NCBI GenBank assembly: GCA_041687495.1
Contig: JAWLBR010000116.1
Location: 1-7,483, forward strand
DNA from: JAWLBR01 sp041687495
GTDB taxonomy: Bacteria > Bacillota > Limnochordia > DTU087 > JAAYGB01
Length of the DNA stretch: 7,483 nt
Direction of reading: 5' to 3'
Shown here: positions 1 through 6,621 of the stretch, piece by piece
How the letters are laid out: every line of letters starts with the position of its first letter
Position numbering within the stretch: position 1 is the stretch's first letter
Notes under the pieces: model-generated
Databases searched by the model: none
What the model was told of the DNA's origin: nothing
Seen by the model: only the letters and a program-made list of their open reading frames with translations
Made by a program: the position numbers and the translations under genes

Positions 1-759
1 CAGCAACAGTCTGACCCGTTCAATGTCCCGAAATTCCGGTTGGTTGAGCAGGTTTACTGACCCATCCACAAATACTCGTTCACTGGTTCCTCTGGCCAAC
101 CCCCGGTGCACCAATTCCAAAGTAGCTTCAAACAACGCCCCATCATCAATTACTTCCCGCAGATCCCTGACCAGCGACTGACCAATATCGCTCAGGGAGA
201 TCCCCTGGAGTCTTCGGTTGCACAGTTCAGAGATGAGGGCAATCTGCTCTACAGAAATGGGCCCTCCCAGCTGCACCAACCGATTTTGCACAAACCCAGG
301 ATCGACAACTAATACGATCAACACACTAATGGGGTCGATCCGGATGAATTGGATATGTCGAAACGTCGAGTTAGACAAACTAGGAGCAACTACGATGGCA
401 ATTTCATTGGTCAACCACGACAGCAGACGGGAAGTCTGGCGAATCATTTCTTCAATGGCAAACTGCTTTGTCAGAATCTCCTGCCGCATAACATGCCGCT
501 GTTCTCCAGAAATCACTTCTGGATCCATGAGAACATCAACATAGAATCGGTACCCCTTATCTGACGGAACACGACCTGCCGAGGTATGCGGCTGGCGCAG
601 GTAACCTCCATCCTCCAGATCGGCCATCTCGTTGCGAATGGTGGCAGGGCTGACTCCCAGTTGGTACTTCTTGGCCAAAGTCCGGGATCCTACAGGTTCC
701 GCAGTGCTGATGTAATCGTCAGTAACCGCCCGCAAAATCCGCCTTTTTCTATCTTCCAT
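1..759 (-). CDS. hrcA: Heat-inducible transcription repressor HrcA (3' end beyond window)
   Basis: HrcA is the repressor that binds CIRCE operators and keeps class I heat-shock chaperone genes (dnaK and groE operons) off in unstressed cells; in the family its folding depends on GroEL. I read 253 codons from the ATG at 757-759 to the left edge with no stop. Residues 1-75 form the winged-helix part: the N-terminus MEDRKRRILRAV, the helix-turn-helix GVSPATIRNEMADLE (35-49) and the HrcA signature TSAGRVPSDKGYRFYVD (59-75). The rest matches the GAF-like dimerisation region. Family length is about 340-350, so roughly 90 C-terminal residues are missing. The ATG gives the usual HrcA N-terminus and has a modest GGGGTG ribosome site (769-774), 9 bases upstream; an in-frame GTG four codons earlier (769-771) is the alternative. 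It follows hemW and has its own CIRCE promoter, so it is probably autoregulated. grpE-dnaK-dnaJ may follow to the left, which I cannot see. Confidence 0.96.
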   Translation of the reverse strand, partial: MEDRKRRILRAVTDDYISTAEPVGSRTLAKKYQLGVSPATIRNEMADLEDGGYLRQPHTSAGRVPSDKGYRFYVDVLMDPEVISGEQRHVMRQEILTKQFAIEEMIRQTSRLLSWLTNEIAIVVAPSLSNSTFRHIQFIRIDPISVLIVLVVDPGFVQNRLVQLGGPISVEQIALISELCNRRLQGISLSDIGQSLVRDLREVIDDGALFEATLELVHRGLARGTSERVFVDGSVNLLNQPEFRDIERVRLLL

Positions 760-857
760 GGTGTCATTCACCCCATTCTTACCCTGCCACCCAGCCATGT
801 TGCCGAATTCGCCTCAATCTGACTGCAATCTAGAGAAGTTTGCGAGAAAGTTGTGCT

Positions 858-884
858 TTAGCACTCACCTAACCCGAGTGCTAA
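858..884 (-). promoter_or_regulatory. CIRCE operator (HrcA binding site)
   Basis: The site is a perfect inverted repeat, TTAGCACTC (858-866), 9-base spacer (867-875), GAGTGCTAA (876-884), identical to the consensus CIRCE element bound by HrcA. It lies just downstream of the predicted -10 hexamer at 896-901, at about +6 to +32 of the expected transcript, so HrcA bound here would block early transcription and the operator would also lie in the 5' leader of the hrcA mRNA. It is the direct sign that hrcA is autoregulated. Confidence 0.97.
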
Positions 885-895
885 CACCTAAAGAT

Positions 896-924
896 AAGAT
901 ACCACTGCCCCCTGTCTTTGTCAA
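896..924 (-). promoter_or_regulatory. Predicted sigma-A promoter of hrcA
   Basis: On the minus strand there is a consensus -35 hexamer TTGACA (919-924), a 17-base spacer and a -10 hexamer TATCTT (896-901), preceded by TGG, which gives an extended -10 (TGN). The expected start is near 889, a few bases before CIRCE, leaving a leader of about 130 bases before the hrcA ATG. No U-rich terminator hairpin separates this promoter from hemW, so readthrough from the lepA-hemW transcript is also possible. Confidence 0.85.
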
Positions 925-974
925 GACAACCGCAGGTTGGGCCGAAAGTGACCCTTTGGGTAATTGAACGTGAC

Positions 975-2120
975 CTATACGAATCTACTCATCACCTGGT
1001 TAGCCAAGTCTAGACCCCGTGGGGTCAGCCGCAGGTATTCCGGCGTCAGTTCGACCAACTGCAGTTCCAGCAGTTCCTCTATTTGAGAGGCATAGACCGA
1101 AACCAGCTCCACGCCAAATCTCTCCCGAAATTTGGCAACGTCCACACCCCGCAGAAGGCGCAGGCCAAGCATCACCGTCTCACCCATCTGTCCCGACTGC
1201 CCCAAACGCTCTGTAAAATCCACCGGCGATTGACCCGCCTGGATCGCTTCAATATACCCATGCACTGACTCTTTGTTTGCCCACCGTTCTGTCCCCCAGT
1301 AGGAGTAGGCGGCAGCTCCAAAGCCAAGATAGGGTCTGTTTTCCCAGTAAATCTGATTGTGGACAGACGCAAAATCCTGGCGGGCGTAGTTGGAGATCTC
1401 GTAACGATGTAAGCCAGCTTCCTCCAGGATTTCTACTCCAGTCTCCATCATCTCCGCAGCTTCATCTTGAGATGGCAGATCCAACAAACCCCGCTGATAC
1501 CAATCTCCAAAGGGTGTCCCCTCTTCGACAATGAGGCTGTAAGCAGAAACGTGCTCAGGGCCCAGGTTACAAGCGGAGCGAAGGGTCTCGTTCCAACTAC
1601 CCTGACTTTGGCCTGGTACAGCGTACATTAGGTCAAGGCTAATGTTAGCAAAACCAGCCTCCCTAGCCCACTTAAAGGCCTGCACCGCCTGCGCCGCGGT
1701 ATGGATTCTGCCTAACCTGCGCAGTACTCTGTTATCGAAACTCTGTACTCCCAGGCTGAGACGGTTAAATCCGCTTTCTCGCAGTTGACCCAGCGAAGCA
1801 GGCGAGACCGTCCCCGGATTGGCCTCTATGGTCACTTCAGCAGTTGTACTTACCGAAAAGTACTGAAAGATCGCCCCGAGTACTTGGCCTAAATACTTTG
1901 GGTCTACCAAGGTAGGAGTACCTCCACCGAAGAAAACACTCTCCACCGGGATTCTGCCAACTTCTCCGGCTCGCCGAAAGATCTCAGCCGACACACCCTG
2001 CACATACCGCGGGATGTAACGATGACTACCTGACTCCCGGCCGCAGGAGGCAAAGTCGCAGTAAAGACATTTGTGCACGCAAAATGGCAAATGAACATAG
2101 ATCCCAACTGGGCCTGACAT
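975..2120 (-). CDS. hemW: HemW, radical SAM heme chaperone (HemN-like)
   Basis: This 381-residue protein belongs to the radical SAM HemN/HemW family. The [4Fe-4S]/SAM motif is CVHKCLYC (Cys14, Cys18, Cys21) followed by Asp-Phe, as in HemW; HemN proper has a fourth cysteine there. The SAM-binding GGGTPT is at 65-70, and the HemW heme-binding motif HNxxYW is HNQIYW at 254-259. The C-terminal region, about 300-381, is HemN_C-like. These point to the heme chaperone rather than oxygen-independent coproporphyrinogen III dehydrogenase, although databases often give the latter name. I chose the ATG at 2118-2120 because it gives the family N-terminus (GIYVHLPFC) and has GGGAGG (2131-2136) 10 bases upstream. 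An in-frame ATG at 2160-2162 adds 14 residues but lies inside a strong hairpin. The stop is TAG. The gene lies 84 bases after lepA and is probably cotranscribed with it. Confidence 0.94.
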   Translation of the reverse strand: MSGPVGIYVHLPFCVHKCLYCDFASCGRESGSHRYIPRYVQGVSAEIFRRAGEVGRIPVESVFFGGGTPTLVDPKYLGQVLGAIFQYFSVSTTAEVTIEANPGTVSPASLGQLRESGFNRLSLGVQSFDNRVLRRLGRIHTAAQAVQAFKWAREAGFANISLDLMYAVPGQSQGSWNETLRSACNLGPEHVSAYSLIVEEGTPFGDWYQRGLLDLPSQDEAAEMMETGVEILEEAGLHRYEISNYARQDFASVHNQIYWENRPYLGFGAAAYSYWGTERWANKESVHGYIEAIQAGQSPVDFTERLGQSGQMGETVMLGLRLLRGVDVAKFRERFGVELVSVYASQIEELLELQLVELTPEYLRLTPRGLDLANQVMSRFV

Positions 2121-2153
2121 ATCAATTCTTCCTCCCTGCTGCCAGATACGGCA

Positions 2154-2184
2154 GTGGCCCATCGGGCAAAACCCCGTGGGCCAC
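2154..2184 (-). other. Intercistronic hairpin between lepA and hemW
   Basis: GTGGCCCA (2154-2161) and TGGGCCAC (2177-2184) are perfect complementary arms, and between them CGGG (2163-2166) and CCCG (2173-2176) extend the stem around a six-base loop, with one unpaired base at 2162. The result is a 12-pair GC-rich stem in the lepA-hemW transcript. No U-tract follows on the minus strand, so it is not a standard intrinsic terminator. It starts 20 bases after the lepA stop. A role in mRNA stability, processing or partial attenuation is inference. Confidence 0.7.
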
Positions 2185-2204
2185 AGACAAAATGCGGAAT
2201 CGAG

Positions 2205-4001
2205 TTAGTCTACGTTCAATACGGCCATGAAGGCTTCCTGGGGAACCTCCACCCGACCCAGCTGCTTCATCCGGCGCTTTCCTTCTTTCTGCTTCTCCAG
2301 AAGTTTGCGCTTCCGGGAAATATCTCCGCCATAGCACTTGGCCAACACGTCTTTGCGCATGGCTCGAATAGTCTCCCTTGCCACTACCTTGCGCCCGATG
2401 GCTGCCTGAATGGGAACCTCAAACATCTGGCGGGGAATAACTTCCTTCAGTTTGACCGCCAGCTGTCGCCCCCGATGCTCGGCGTGATCCCGATGCACGA
2501 TACAGCTAAGGGCATCGACGGGATCCCCGTTGAGGAGAATATCGAGTTTCACCAACTTCGATGACTTATACCCGATGAATTCATAGTCCAAGGAGGCGTA
2601 ACCCTTCGATCGGGATTTCAGTTGGTCAAAGAAGTCCAAGAGAATCTCGCTCAATGGCAATTCATAGATTAGACGGGTACGCTCGGGAGTTAGATACTCC
2701 ATGTTAGTGAATATGCCCCGTTTGCCCTGACACAGTTCCATCAACGGGCCAACCCATTGCTCCGGAACCATGATCGCAGCCTGTACGTAAGGCTCCTCAA
2801 TGTTCTCGATATCGTTTTGCTCGGGGAAATCAGCTGGGTTTTCAATCAGCTTCACGTCCCCGTCAGTAGTAGTGACCCGATACTCTACACTGGGTGCCGT
2901 GGCGATCAGGGACAGATCAAACTCCCGTTCCAGACGTTCCTGAACGATGTCCATATGCAGCAAGCCTAAGAATCCGCAGCGGAAACCAAAGCCCAGGGCC
3001 GCCGAACTCTCAGGTTCAAAGGTGAGAGCAGCGTCATTGAGCTGTAGGCGTTCCAAAGCATCCCGCAGTTCAGGATAGGCGTCGTTATCCACTGGATACA
3101 AGCCACAGAAAACCATGGGCACTGCCTTACGGTATCCCGGCAGCGGTTCAGAGGCCGGTCTGGTCGCAGAGGTAATCGTATCTCCAACGCGACAGTCCCG
3201 CACCTGCTTCATGCTGGCCATTAGACAACCAACTTCGCCAGGACCCAACTGGTCTACCGCAATCATGCGAGGAGAAAAAACGCCGAGTTCAGTAATCTCA
3301 AACCGCCGGTGGCTGGACATCATCATAATCTCATCGCCAACCTTCAGGGTGCCTTCCATCACCCGCAGGTACGCAACCGCTCCCCGATAGGCGTCAAAGT
3401 GAGAGTCAAAGATCATCGCCTGCACCGGTGCTTGCGGATCTCCTTTGGGAGCGGGAACTCGCTGGACAATGGCTTCCAGGATTTCCTCCGTCCCCTGCCC
3501 GGTCTTGGCACTGGCCAGGATCGCTTCACTGGCGTCTAAGCCGATGGACTCTTCCAGCTCCTGCTTCACCCGATCGGGGTCGGCACTGGGTAGGTCAATC
3601 TTGTTGATCACCGGAATGATCTCCAGGTCGTGCTCTAGGGCCAAATACAGATTGGCCAGTGTTTGGGCCTCGATCCCCTGGGACGCGTCGATCACCAGGA
3701 GGGCACCCTCACAGGCTGCGAGACTGCGGGAAACCTCGTAAGAAAAGTCCACGTGGCCCGGTGTGTCAATCAGATTCAGCAAATACTCATCACCATCGTT
3801 AGCCTTGTAGCGCATCCGTACGGCTTGGAGCTTGATGGTGATCCCCCGCTCCCGCTCTAGATCCATAGAATCGAGCAGCTGCTCTGTCATCTCTCGATCG
3901 GTGACAGTACCAGTGCTCTCCAGCAGCCGATCAGCCAACGTTGATTTACCGTGGTCAATATGGGCAATAATACAAAAGTTCCTAATCCTGCTTTGCTGCA
4001 C
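2205..4001 (-). CDS. lepA: Elongation factor 4 (LepA), ribosome back-translocating GTPase
   Basis: LepA/EF4 is a translational GTPase that acts on ribosomes, with proposed roles in back-translocation, recovery under ionic stress and initiation or ribosome biogenesis. The 598 residues match the family length of about 600. GTPase motifs are all present: P-loop AHIDHGKST (13-21), switch I RGIT (52-55), DTPGHVDF (79-86) with the catalytic histidine at 83, NKID (133-136) and SAK (164-166). Domain II, the EF-G-like domains and the LepA-specific C-terminal domain follow; the basic tail KRKLLEKQKEGKRRMKQLG is typical. The start is a GTG (3999-4001), supported by GAGGG seven bases upstream and by the family N-terminus RIRNFCIIAHIDHG. 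The stop is TAA. It heads the minus-strand lepA-hemW-hrcA cluster and has its own promoter at 4045-4074. Confidence 0.98.
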   Translation of the reverse strand: MQQSRIRNFCIIAHIDHGKSTLADRLLESTGTVTDREMTEQLLDSMDLERERGITIKLQAVRMRYKANDGDEYLLNLIDTPGHVDFSYEVSRSLAACEGALLVIDASQGIEAQTLANLYLALEHDLEIIPVINKIDLPSADPDRVKQELEESIGLDASEAILASAKTGQGTEEILEAIVQRVPAPKGDPQAPVQAMIFDSHFDAYRGAVAYLRVMEGTLKVGDEIMMMSSHRRFEITELGVFSPRMIAVDQLGPGEVGCLMASMKQVRDCRVGDTITSATRPASEPLPGYRKAVPMVFCGLYPVDNDAYPELRDALERLQLNDAALTFEPESSAALGFGFRCGFLGLLHMDIVQERLEREFDLSLIATAPSVEYRVTTTDGDVKLIENPADFPEQNDIENIEEPYVQAAIMVPEQWVGPLMELCQGKRGIFTNMEYLTPERTRLIYELPLSEILLDFFDQLKSRSKGYASLDYEFIGYKSSKLVKLDILLNGDPVDALSCIVHRDHAEHRGRQLAVKLKEVIPRQMFEVPIQAAIGRKVVARETIRAMRKDVLAKCYGGDISRKRKLLEKQKEGKRRMKQLGRVEVPQEAFMAVLNVD

Positions 4002-4044
4002 GGAATTTCCCTCTTTCGTCTTCCAGCCTTACGACTCAACGCTC

Positions 4045-4074
4045 ATTATATCATTGAGCTACTGCCTTGCGCAA
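4045..4074 (-). promoter_or_regulatory. Predicted sigma-A promoter of lepA
   Basis: On the minus strand a perfect -10 hexamer TATAAT (4045-4050) lies 18 bases after TTGCGC (4069-4074), a -35 matching the consensus at TTG and at the fifth position. The expected start is near 4038, giving a leader of about 37 bases before the GTG of lepA with its GAGGG ribosome site. The promoter occupies the intergenic region shared with the divergent murJ. Confidence 0.75.
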
Positions 4075-4080
4075 TAATCC

Positions 4081-4108
4081 ATGGGACGACTGGGAAACCT
4101 GGGAAAAC
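4081..4108 (+). repeat. Three imperfect 9-base tandem units in the murJ leader
   Basis: From 4082 the plus strand reads TGGGACGAC, TGGGAAACC, TGGGAAAAC, so TGGGA recurs at 4082, 4091 and 4100 with an exact 9-base period. In the frame of murJ, which stays open upstream to a TGA at 4055-4057, the units would read as Trp-acidic-x triplets (WDD, WET, WEN). TCCCA further down at 4164-4168 is complementary to each unit. Whether this is an RNA element, an operator or chance is unknown. Confidence 0.55.
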
Positions 4109-4196
4109 CCGCAGTGGTTAGTCTACCCATACAGGACCGGGGCTGAAGGAGTCCTCTCTTTGGTCCCAGAATTTGACAATAATGCCTTCAAAGAAG

Positions 4197-4203
4197 AAAG
4201 GAG
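4197..4203 (+). promoter_or_regulatory. Ribosome binding site that fixes the murJ start
   Basis: AAAGGAG lies seven bases before the ATG at 4211-4213, an almost ideal Shine-Dalgarno site. The same reading frame is open 48 codons further upstream to a TTG at 4067, but that codon has no Shine-Dalgarno sequence and overlaps the lepA promoter, so translation of murJ almost certainly begins at 4211. Confidence 0.85.
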
Positions 4204-4210
4204 CAAGCAG

Positions 4211-5785
4211 ATGAGTCAGCAACGATTAGCCCGAACCGCCGGAGTGATGATGATCTTGATCTTCATTAGCCGGGTGCTGGGTTTTGTTCGCCTGCGGGCA
4301 GCCAGCGAGGTTTTTGGCCGAACCGCAGAAACCGACGCTTTCAATGCGGCCTTTGTCATTCCCGATCTTATGTATTTTCTGTTGGTGGCCGGCGCTTTGT
4401 CCTCTGCTTTCATCCCTGTTTTTACCGGATATCTAGCCAAGAATGAGGAAAAAGAAGGTTGGGTCGTAGCCAGCACCTTTCTAACTGCCACAGGCATTGC
4501 CTTAGTTGGGTTGACGATCTTGGGAGTCATCTTTACCCCCGTACTGGCCCCGCTGGTCGCCTACCAGTTCACCGGAGAACAGCGACTCTTGCTGATTCAC
4601 CTCATGCGGGTTATGTTCCCCGCAGTTTTTTTCACAGCCTTGTCAGGGCTAACCGCTGGGGTGCTTAACTCCTACAACCACTTTGCCATTCCAGTGATCG
4701 GTCCCATTTTCTATAACATCTTCATTATCTTAGGCGCCTATCTGCTGGGCCCCCGCCTTGGCATCACCGGCATGGCCATCGGGACCATCGTCGGGGCTAT
4801 GGCCAATTTTGGCCTACAGCTGGCAGCCTTACTGCTCCAGACGAAATACTACCGGCCCACTCTCCGGTTGTCTCATCCCGGTATGCAGCGGATCATTCAC
4901 TTAATGCTTCCGGCTATCATCGGCCTGTCTATTACCCAGCTAAATCAGATCATCACACAGAACTTGGCATCGGGGCTGGCCCAGGGATCCATCACCGCAC
5001 TCCAACTGGCTAACCGCTTAATGCAGTTCCCCTTGGGGATTTTTGCCATGGGCATCTCCCAGGTATATTTCCCGACCATGACCAGGCAAGTAGCGCAGGG
5101 CGAGATGGACCAGTTCCGTAACACTTTCTCCAGAGGACTACGGGCTATTCTGTTCATCACCATTCCGTCGGCGGTGGGCCTGGTGGTTCTGCGGGTACCG
5201 CTGGTGCGGTTTCTCTTCCAGGCTGGAGAGTTCACCAACTCGGACACCCAGGCCACCGCTTACGCATTGCTTTTCTATTCCTTGGGGCTGGTAGCCCAGT
5301 CTGGGATTCAAATCCTAACCCGGATCTTCTACTCCCTGCAGGACACCCGAACTCCGGTTAAAGTGGGCATTGCTTCGGTGGCGCTGAACGCGTCCTTGAG
5401 CATCTGGCTGCTGCGCACAACAAACCTAGCCCACGGTGCATTGGCTCTGGCCTACTCTGCGGCAGCAGTAATGAACTTTCTCCTGTACCTGGGACTACTC
5501 AAGTACAGGTTAGGGAAAATCGATGGCCGCAAGCTTGTCCTGACCATCGGCAAGTCAAGTGCCGCCAGCGCCTTCATGGCAGTCGGGGTCATCTGGGCAA
5601 ACACACTGGTCAGTCCATACCTGCCCACAGAAGCGGCGCTGGGGAGAATGCTCGAGGTAGGAATCCTTGCCGGGCTCGGCGTTCTCCTCTACGGCGGCGC
5701 CGCCTACCTGCTGCGGATGGAAGAGGCCCAGGAAACTTTGGGCATCTTCCTCCGGCGCTTCCGGCCAACCCGTAGCAGAGCATAG
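4211..5785 (+). CDS. murJ: MurJ, lipid II flippase (MviN family, MOP superfamily)
   Basis: MurJ moves lipid II across the cytoplasmic membrane for peptidoglycan synthesis. The 524-residue protein is hydrophobic throughout, with about 14 apparent membrane segments, and fits the family length of roughly 510-530. Family hallmarks are the N-terminal SRVLGFVR (20-27), TDAFNAAF (41-48), GALSSAFIPVF (61-71), the NSYNHFAIP segment, and NRLMQFPLGIF near residues 268-278. Arg21, Arg27, Asp42 and Arg269 correspond, by my alignment from memory, to E. coli Arg18, Arg24, Asp39 and Arg270 in the central cavity; positions equivalent to Arg52 and Glu57 are Tyr55 and Ala60. The C-terminus is short and basic (RRFRPTRSRA). 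The start at 4211 rests on the strong ribosome site. The gene is divergent from lepA and convergent with the NagB-family gene. I see no convincing plus-strand promoter or terminator. A related polysaccharide flippase is the less likely alternative. Confidence 0.94.
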   Translation: MSQQRLARTAGVMMILIFISRVLGFVRLRAASEVFGRTAETDAFNAAFVIPDLMYFLLVAGALSSAFIPVFTGYLAKNEEKEGWVVASTFLTATGIALVGLTILGVIFTPVLAPLVAYQFTGEQRLLLIHLMRVMFPAVFFTALSGLTAGVLNSYNHFAIPVIGPIFYNIFIILGAYLLGPRLGITGMAIGTIVGAMANFGLQLAALLLQTKYYRPTLRLSHPGMQRIIHLMLPAIIGLSITQLNQIITQNLASGLAQGSITALQLANRLMQFPLGIFAMGISQVYFPTMTRQVAQGEMDQFRNTFSRGLRAILFITIPSAVGLVVLRVPLVRFLFQAGEFTNSDTQATAYALLFYSLGLVAQSGIQILTRIFYSLQDTRTPVKVGIASVALNASLSIWLLRTTNLAHGALALAYSAAAVMNFLLYLGLLKYRLGKIDGRKLVLTIGKSSAASAFMAVGVIWANTLVSPYLPTEAALGRMLEVGILAGLGVLLYGGAAYLLRMEEAQETLGIFLRRFRPTRSRA

Positions 5786-5792
5786 GTACCTA
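5783..5792. other. Ten-base palindrome holding both convergent stop codons
   Basis: TAGGTACCTA is a perfect palindrome: its left TAG is the stop of murJ and its right CTA is the TAG stop of the NagB-family gene on the other strand, leaving only four bases (GTAC) between the two coding regions. No stem with a following T-tract is visible on either strand nearby, so no intrinsic terminator can be assigned to either gene here. Confidence 0.8.
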
Positions 5793-6569
5793 ACGGGAAA
5801 GCAGCGAGGCTGAGTCAGCATCTAAGAAAAGCGTGACATCAGCGTGGGTTCGCAGCACCGACGCAGGGCACGATGTGGCCACCGGTCCCTCCAGTGCATT
5901 TTTGACTGCTTCTGCCTTGCGCCGGTCCGGCACTACAGAAATAATCTTACGGCACTTCATAATCGTTGGGATGGTCAGCGACAGAGCCTCTTTGGGTACA
6001 TCATCCAGAGTTGGGAACCAACCCTCACCCAACTGCTGTCGTCGGCAGGCCTCATCCAATTCGACGATCTTGATGACCTTTGGGTCAGCAAAGTCTGCTA
6101 CCGGCGGGTCGTTAAATGCAATGTGGCCATTTTCACCGATTCCAATGAAACCAAGGTCGATGGGATTCGCCAGCAAAAGCTCTGTGTATCGGGCTAATTC
6201 GGCGTCAATATCCGGGGCATCCCCTTCGATGTAGTGAAATAGACCGGGCTTTAGCGGCTCCTCGACCCGAGTTCTCAGCCAAAGTCGGAAGCTGGCAGGA
6301 TGCTGATCACTCATGTCCTTGTACTCATCCAGATGAAATGCGGCAATTCGGGACCAGTCAACTTCCTTTTGGTCCTGCAAAGCAGCAACAAATTCGAACT
6401 GCGACGCCCCAGTGGAAAACATGAGATTGACATTGTCGGATTGCTGTTGCAGTGCCTGAACATGTTCGGCAGCTGCCTCGGCGGCTGCCATCCCCAAGTC
6501 TTGTTTGGTGGCAAAAACCTTGACCTGCAAATTCCCATACGTTCGTTCCTCAACCGGTTTTACACTCAT
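5790..6569 (-). CDS. Glucosamine-6-phosphate deaminase/isomerase family protein (NagB-like)
   Basis: NagB-family enzymes convert glucosamine 6-phosphate to fructose 6-phosphate and ammonia in the cytoplasm; the fold is shared with 6-phosphogluconolactonase and galactosamine-6-phosphate isomerase. The 259 residues match the usual length of about 240-270. Landmarks are STGASQFEF (52-60) at the phosphate-binding loop, FHLDEY (78-83) with Asp81 as the likely base equivalent to E. coli Asp72, GIGENGHIAFNDP (143-155) with His149 equivalent to His143, EGWFPTLDDVPK, and CPASVLRTH near the C-terminus. The loop is not the common ATGSTP form, and positions equivalent to E. coli Asp141 and Glu148 are Asn147 and Asp154, so it belongs to a divergent subgroup whose exact substrate I cannot name. 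The ATG at 6567-6569 has GAGGTG seven bases upstream. It lies 52 bases after the co-directional oxidoreductase, so probably the same operon. Confidence 0.85.
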   Translation of the reverse strand: MSVKPVEERTYGNLQVKVFATKQDLGMAAAEAAAEHVQALQQQSDNVNLMFSTGASQFEFVAALQDQKEVDWSRIAAFHLDEYKDMSDQHPASFRLWLRTRVEEPLKPGLFHYIEGDAPDIDAELARYTELLLANPIDLGFIGIGENGHIAFNDPPVADFADPKVIKIVELDEACRRQQLGEGWFPTLDDVPKEALSLTIPTIMKCRKIISVVPDRRKAEAVKNALEGPVATSCPASVLRTHADVTLFLDADSASLLSR

Positions 6570-6621
6570 TGATATTCACCTCTACCTAATGGTTTATTGA
6601 TACAGCCATCTACTCATCGCT

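Noticed and set aside
951..961. Small inverted repeat ACCC-TTT-GGGT after hemW as a terminator
   Set aside because: The stem is only four pairs and no U-run follows on the minus strand.
758..967. Plus-strand open frame across the hrcA promoter region
   Set aside because: It covers the CIRCE operator and promoter, has no ribosome site and resembles no known protein; it is a chance open frame.
2121..2162. Longer hemW start at 2160-2162
   Set aside because: The extra 14 residues do not look like the family and their ATG is inside a strong hairpin; the ATG at 2118-2120 has a good ribosome site.
4054..4078. Possible plus-strand murJ promoter, TTGAGC followed by AATAAT
   Set aside because: The spacer is only 13 bases, too short for a sigma-A promoter; no better plus-strand pair was found in 4002-4190.
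4081..4146. Small plus-strand reading frame of 21 codons starting ATG at 4081
   Set aside because: No Shine-Dalgarno sequence, Gly/Leu-rich content explained by the 9-base repeats in another frame, and no recognisable leader-peptide pattern.
4067..4210. In-frame N-terminal extension of murJ from a TTG, rich in Trp and acidic residues
   Set aside because: The TTG has no ribosome site and overlaps the lepA promoter; MurJ family alignment and an AAAGGAG site support the ATG at 4211. The repeat in this stretch is reported separately as a leader feature.
5693..5704. Perfect GC-rich palindrome GGCGGCGCCGCC near the murJ 3' end
   Set aside because: It lies within coding sequence (Gly-Gly-Ala-Ala), has no loop and no T-tract, so it is not a terminator and is readily explained by codons.
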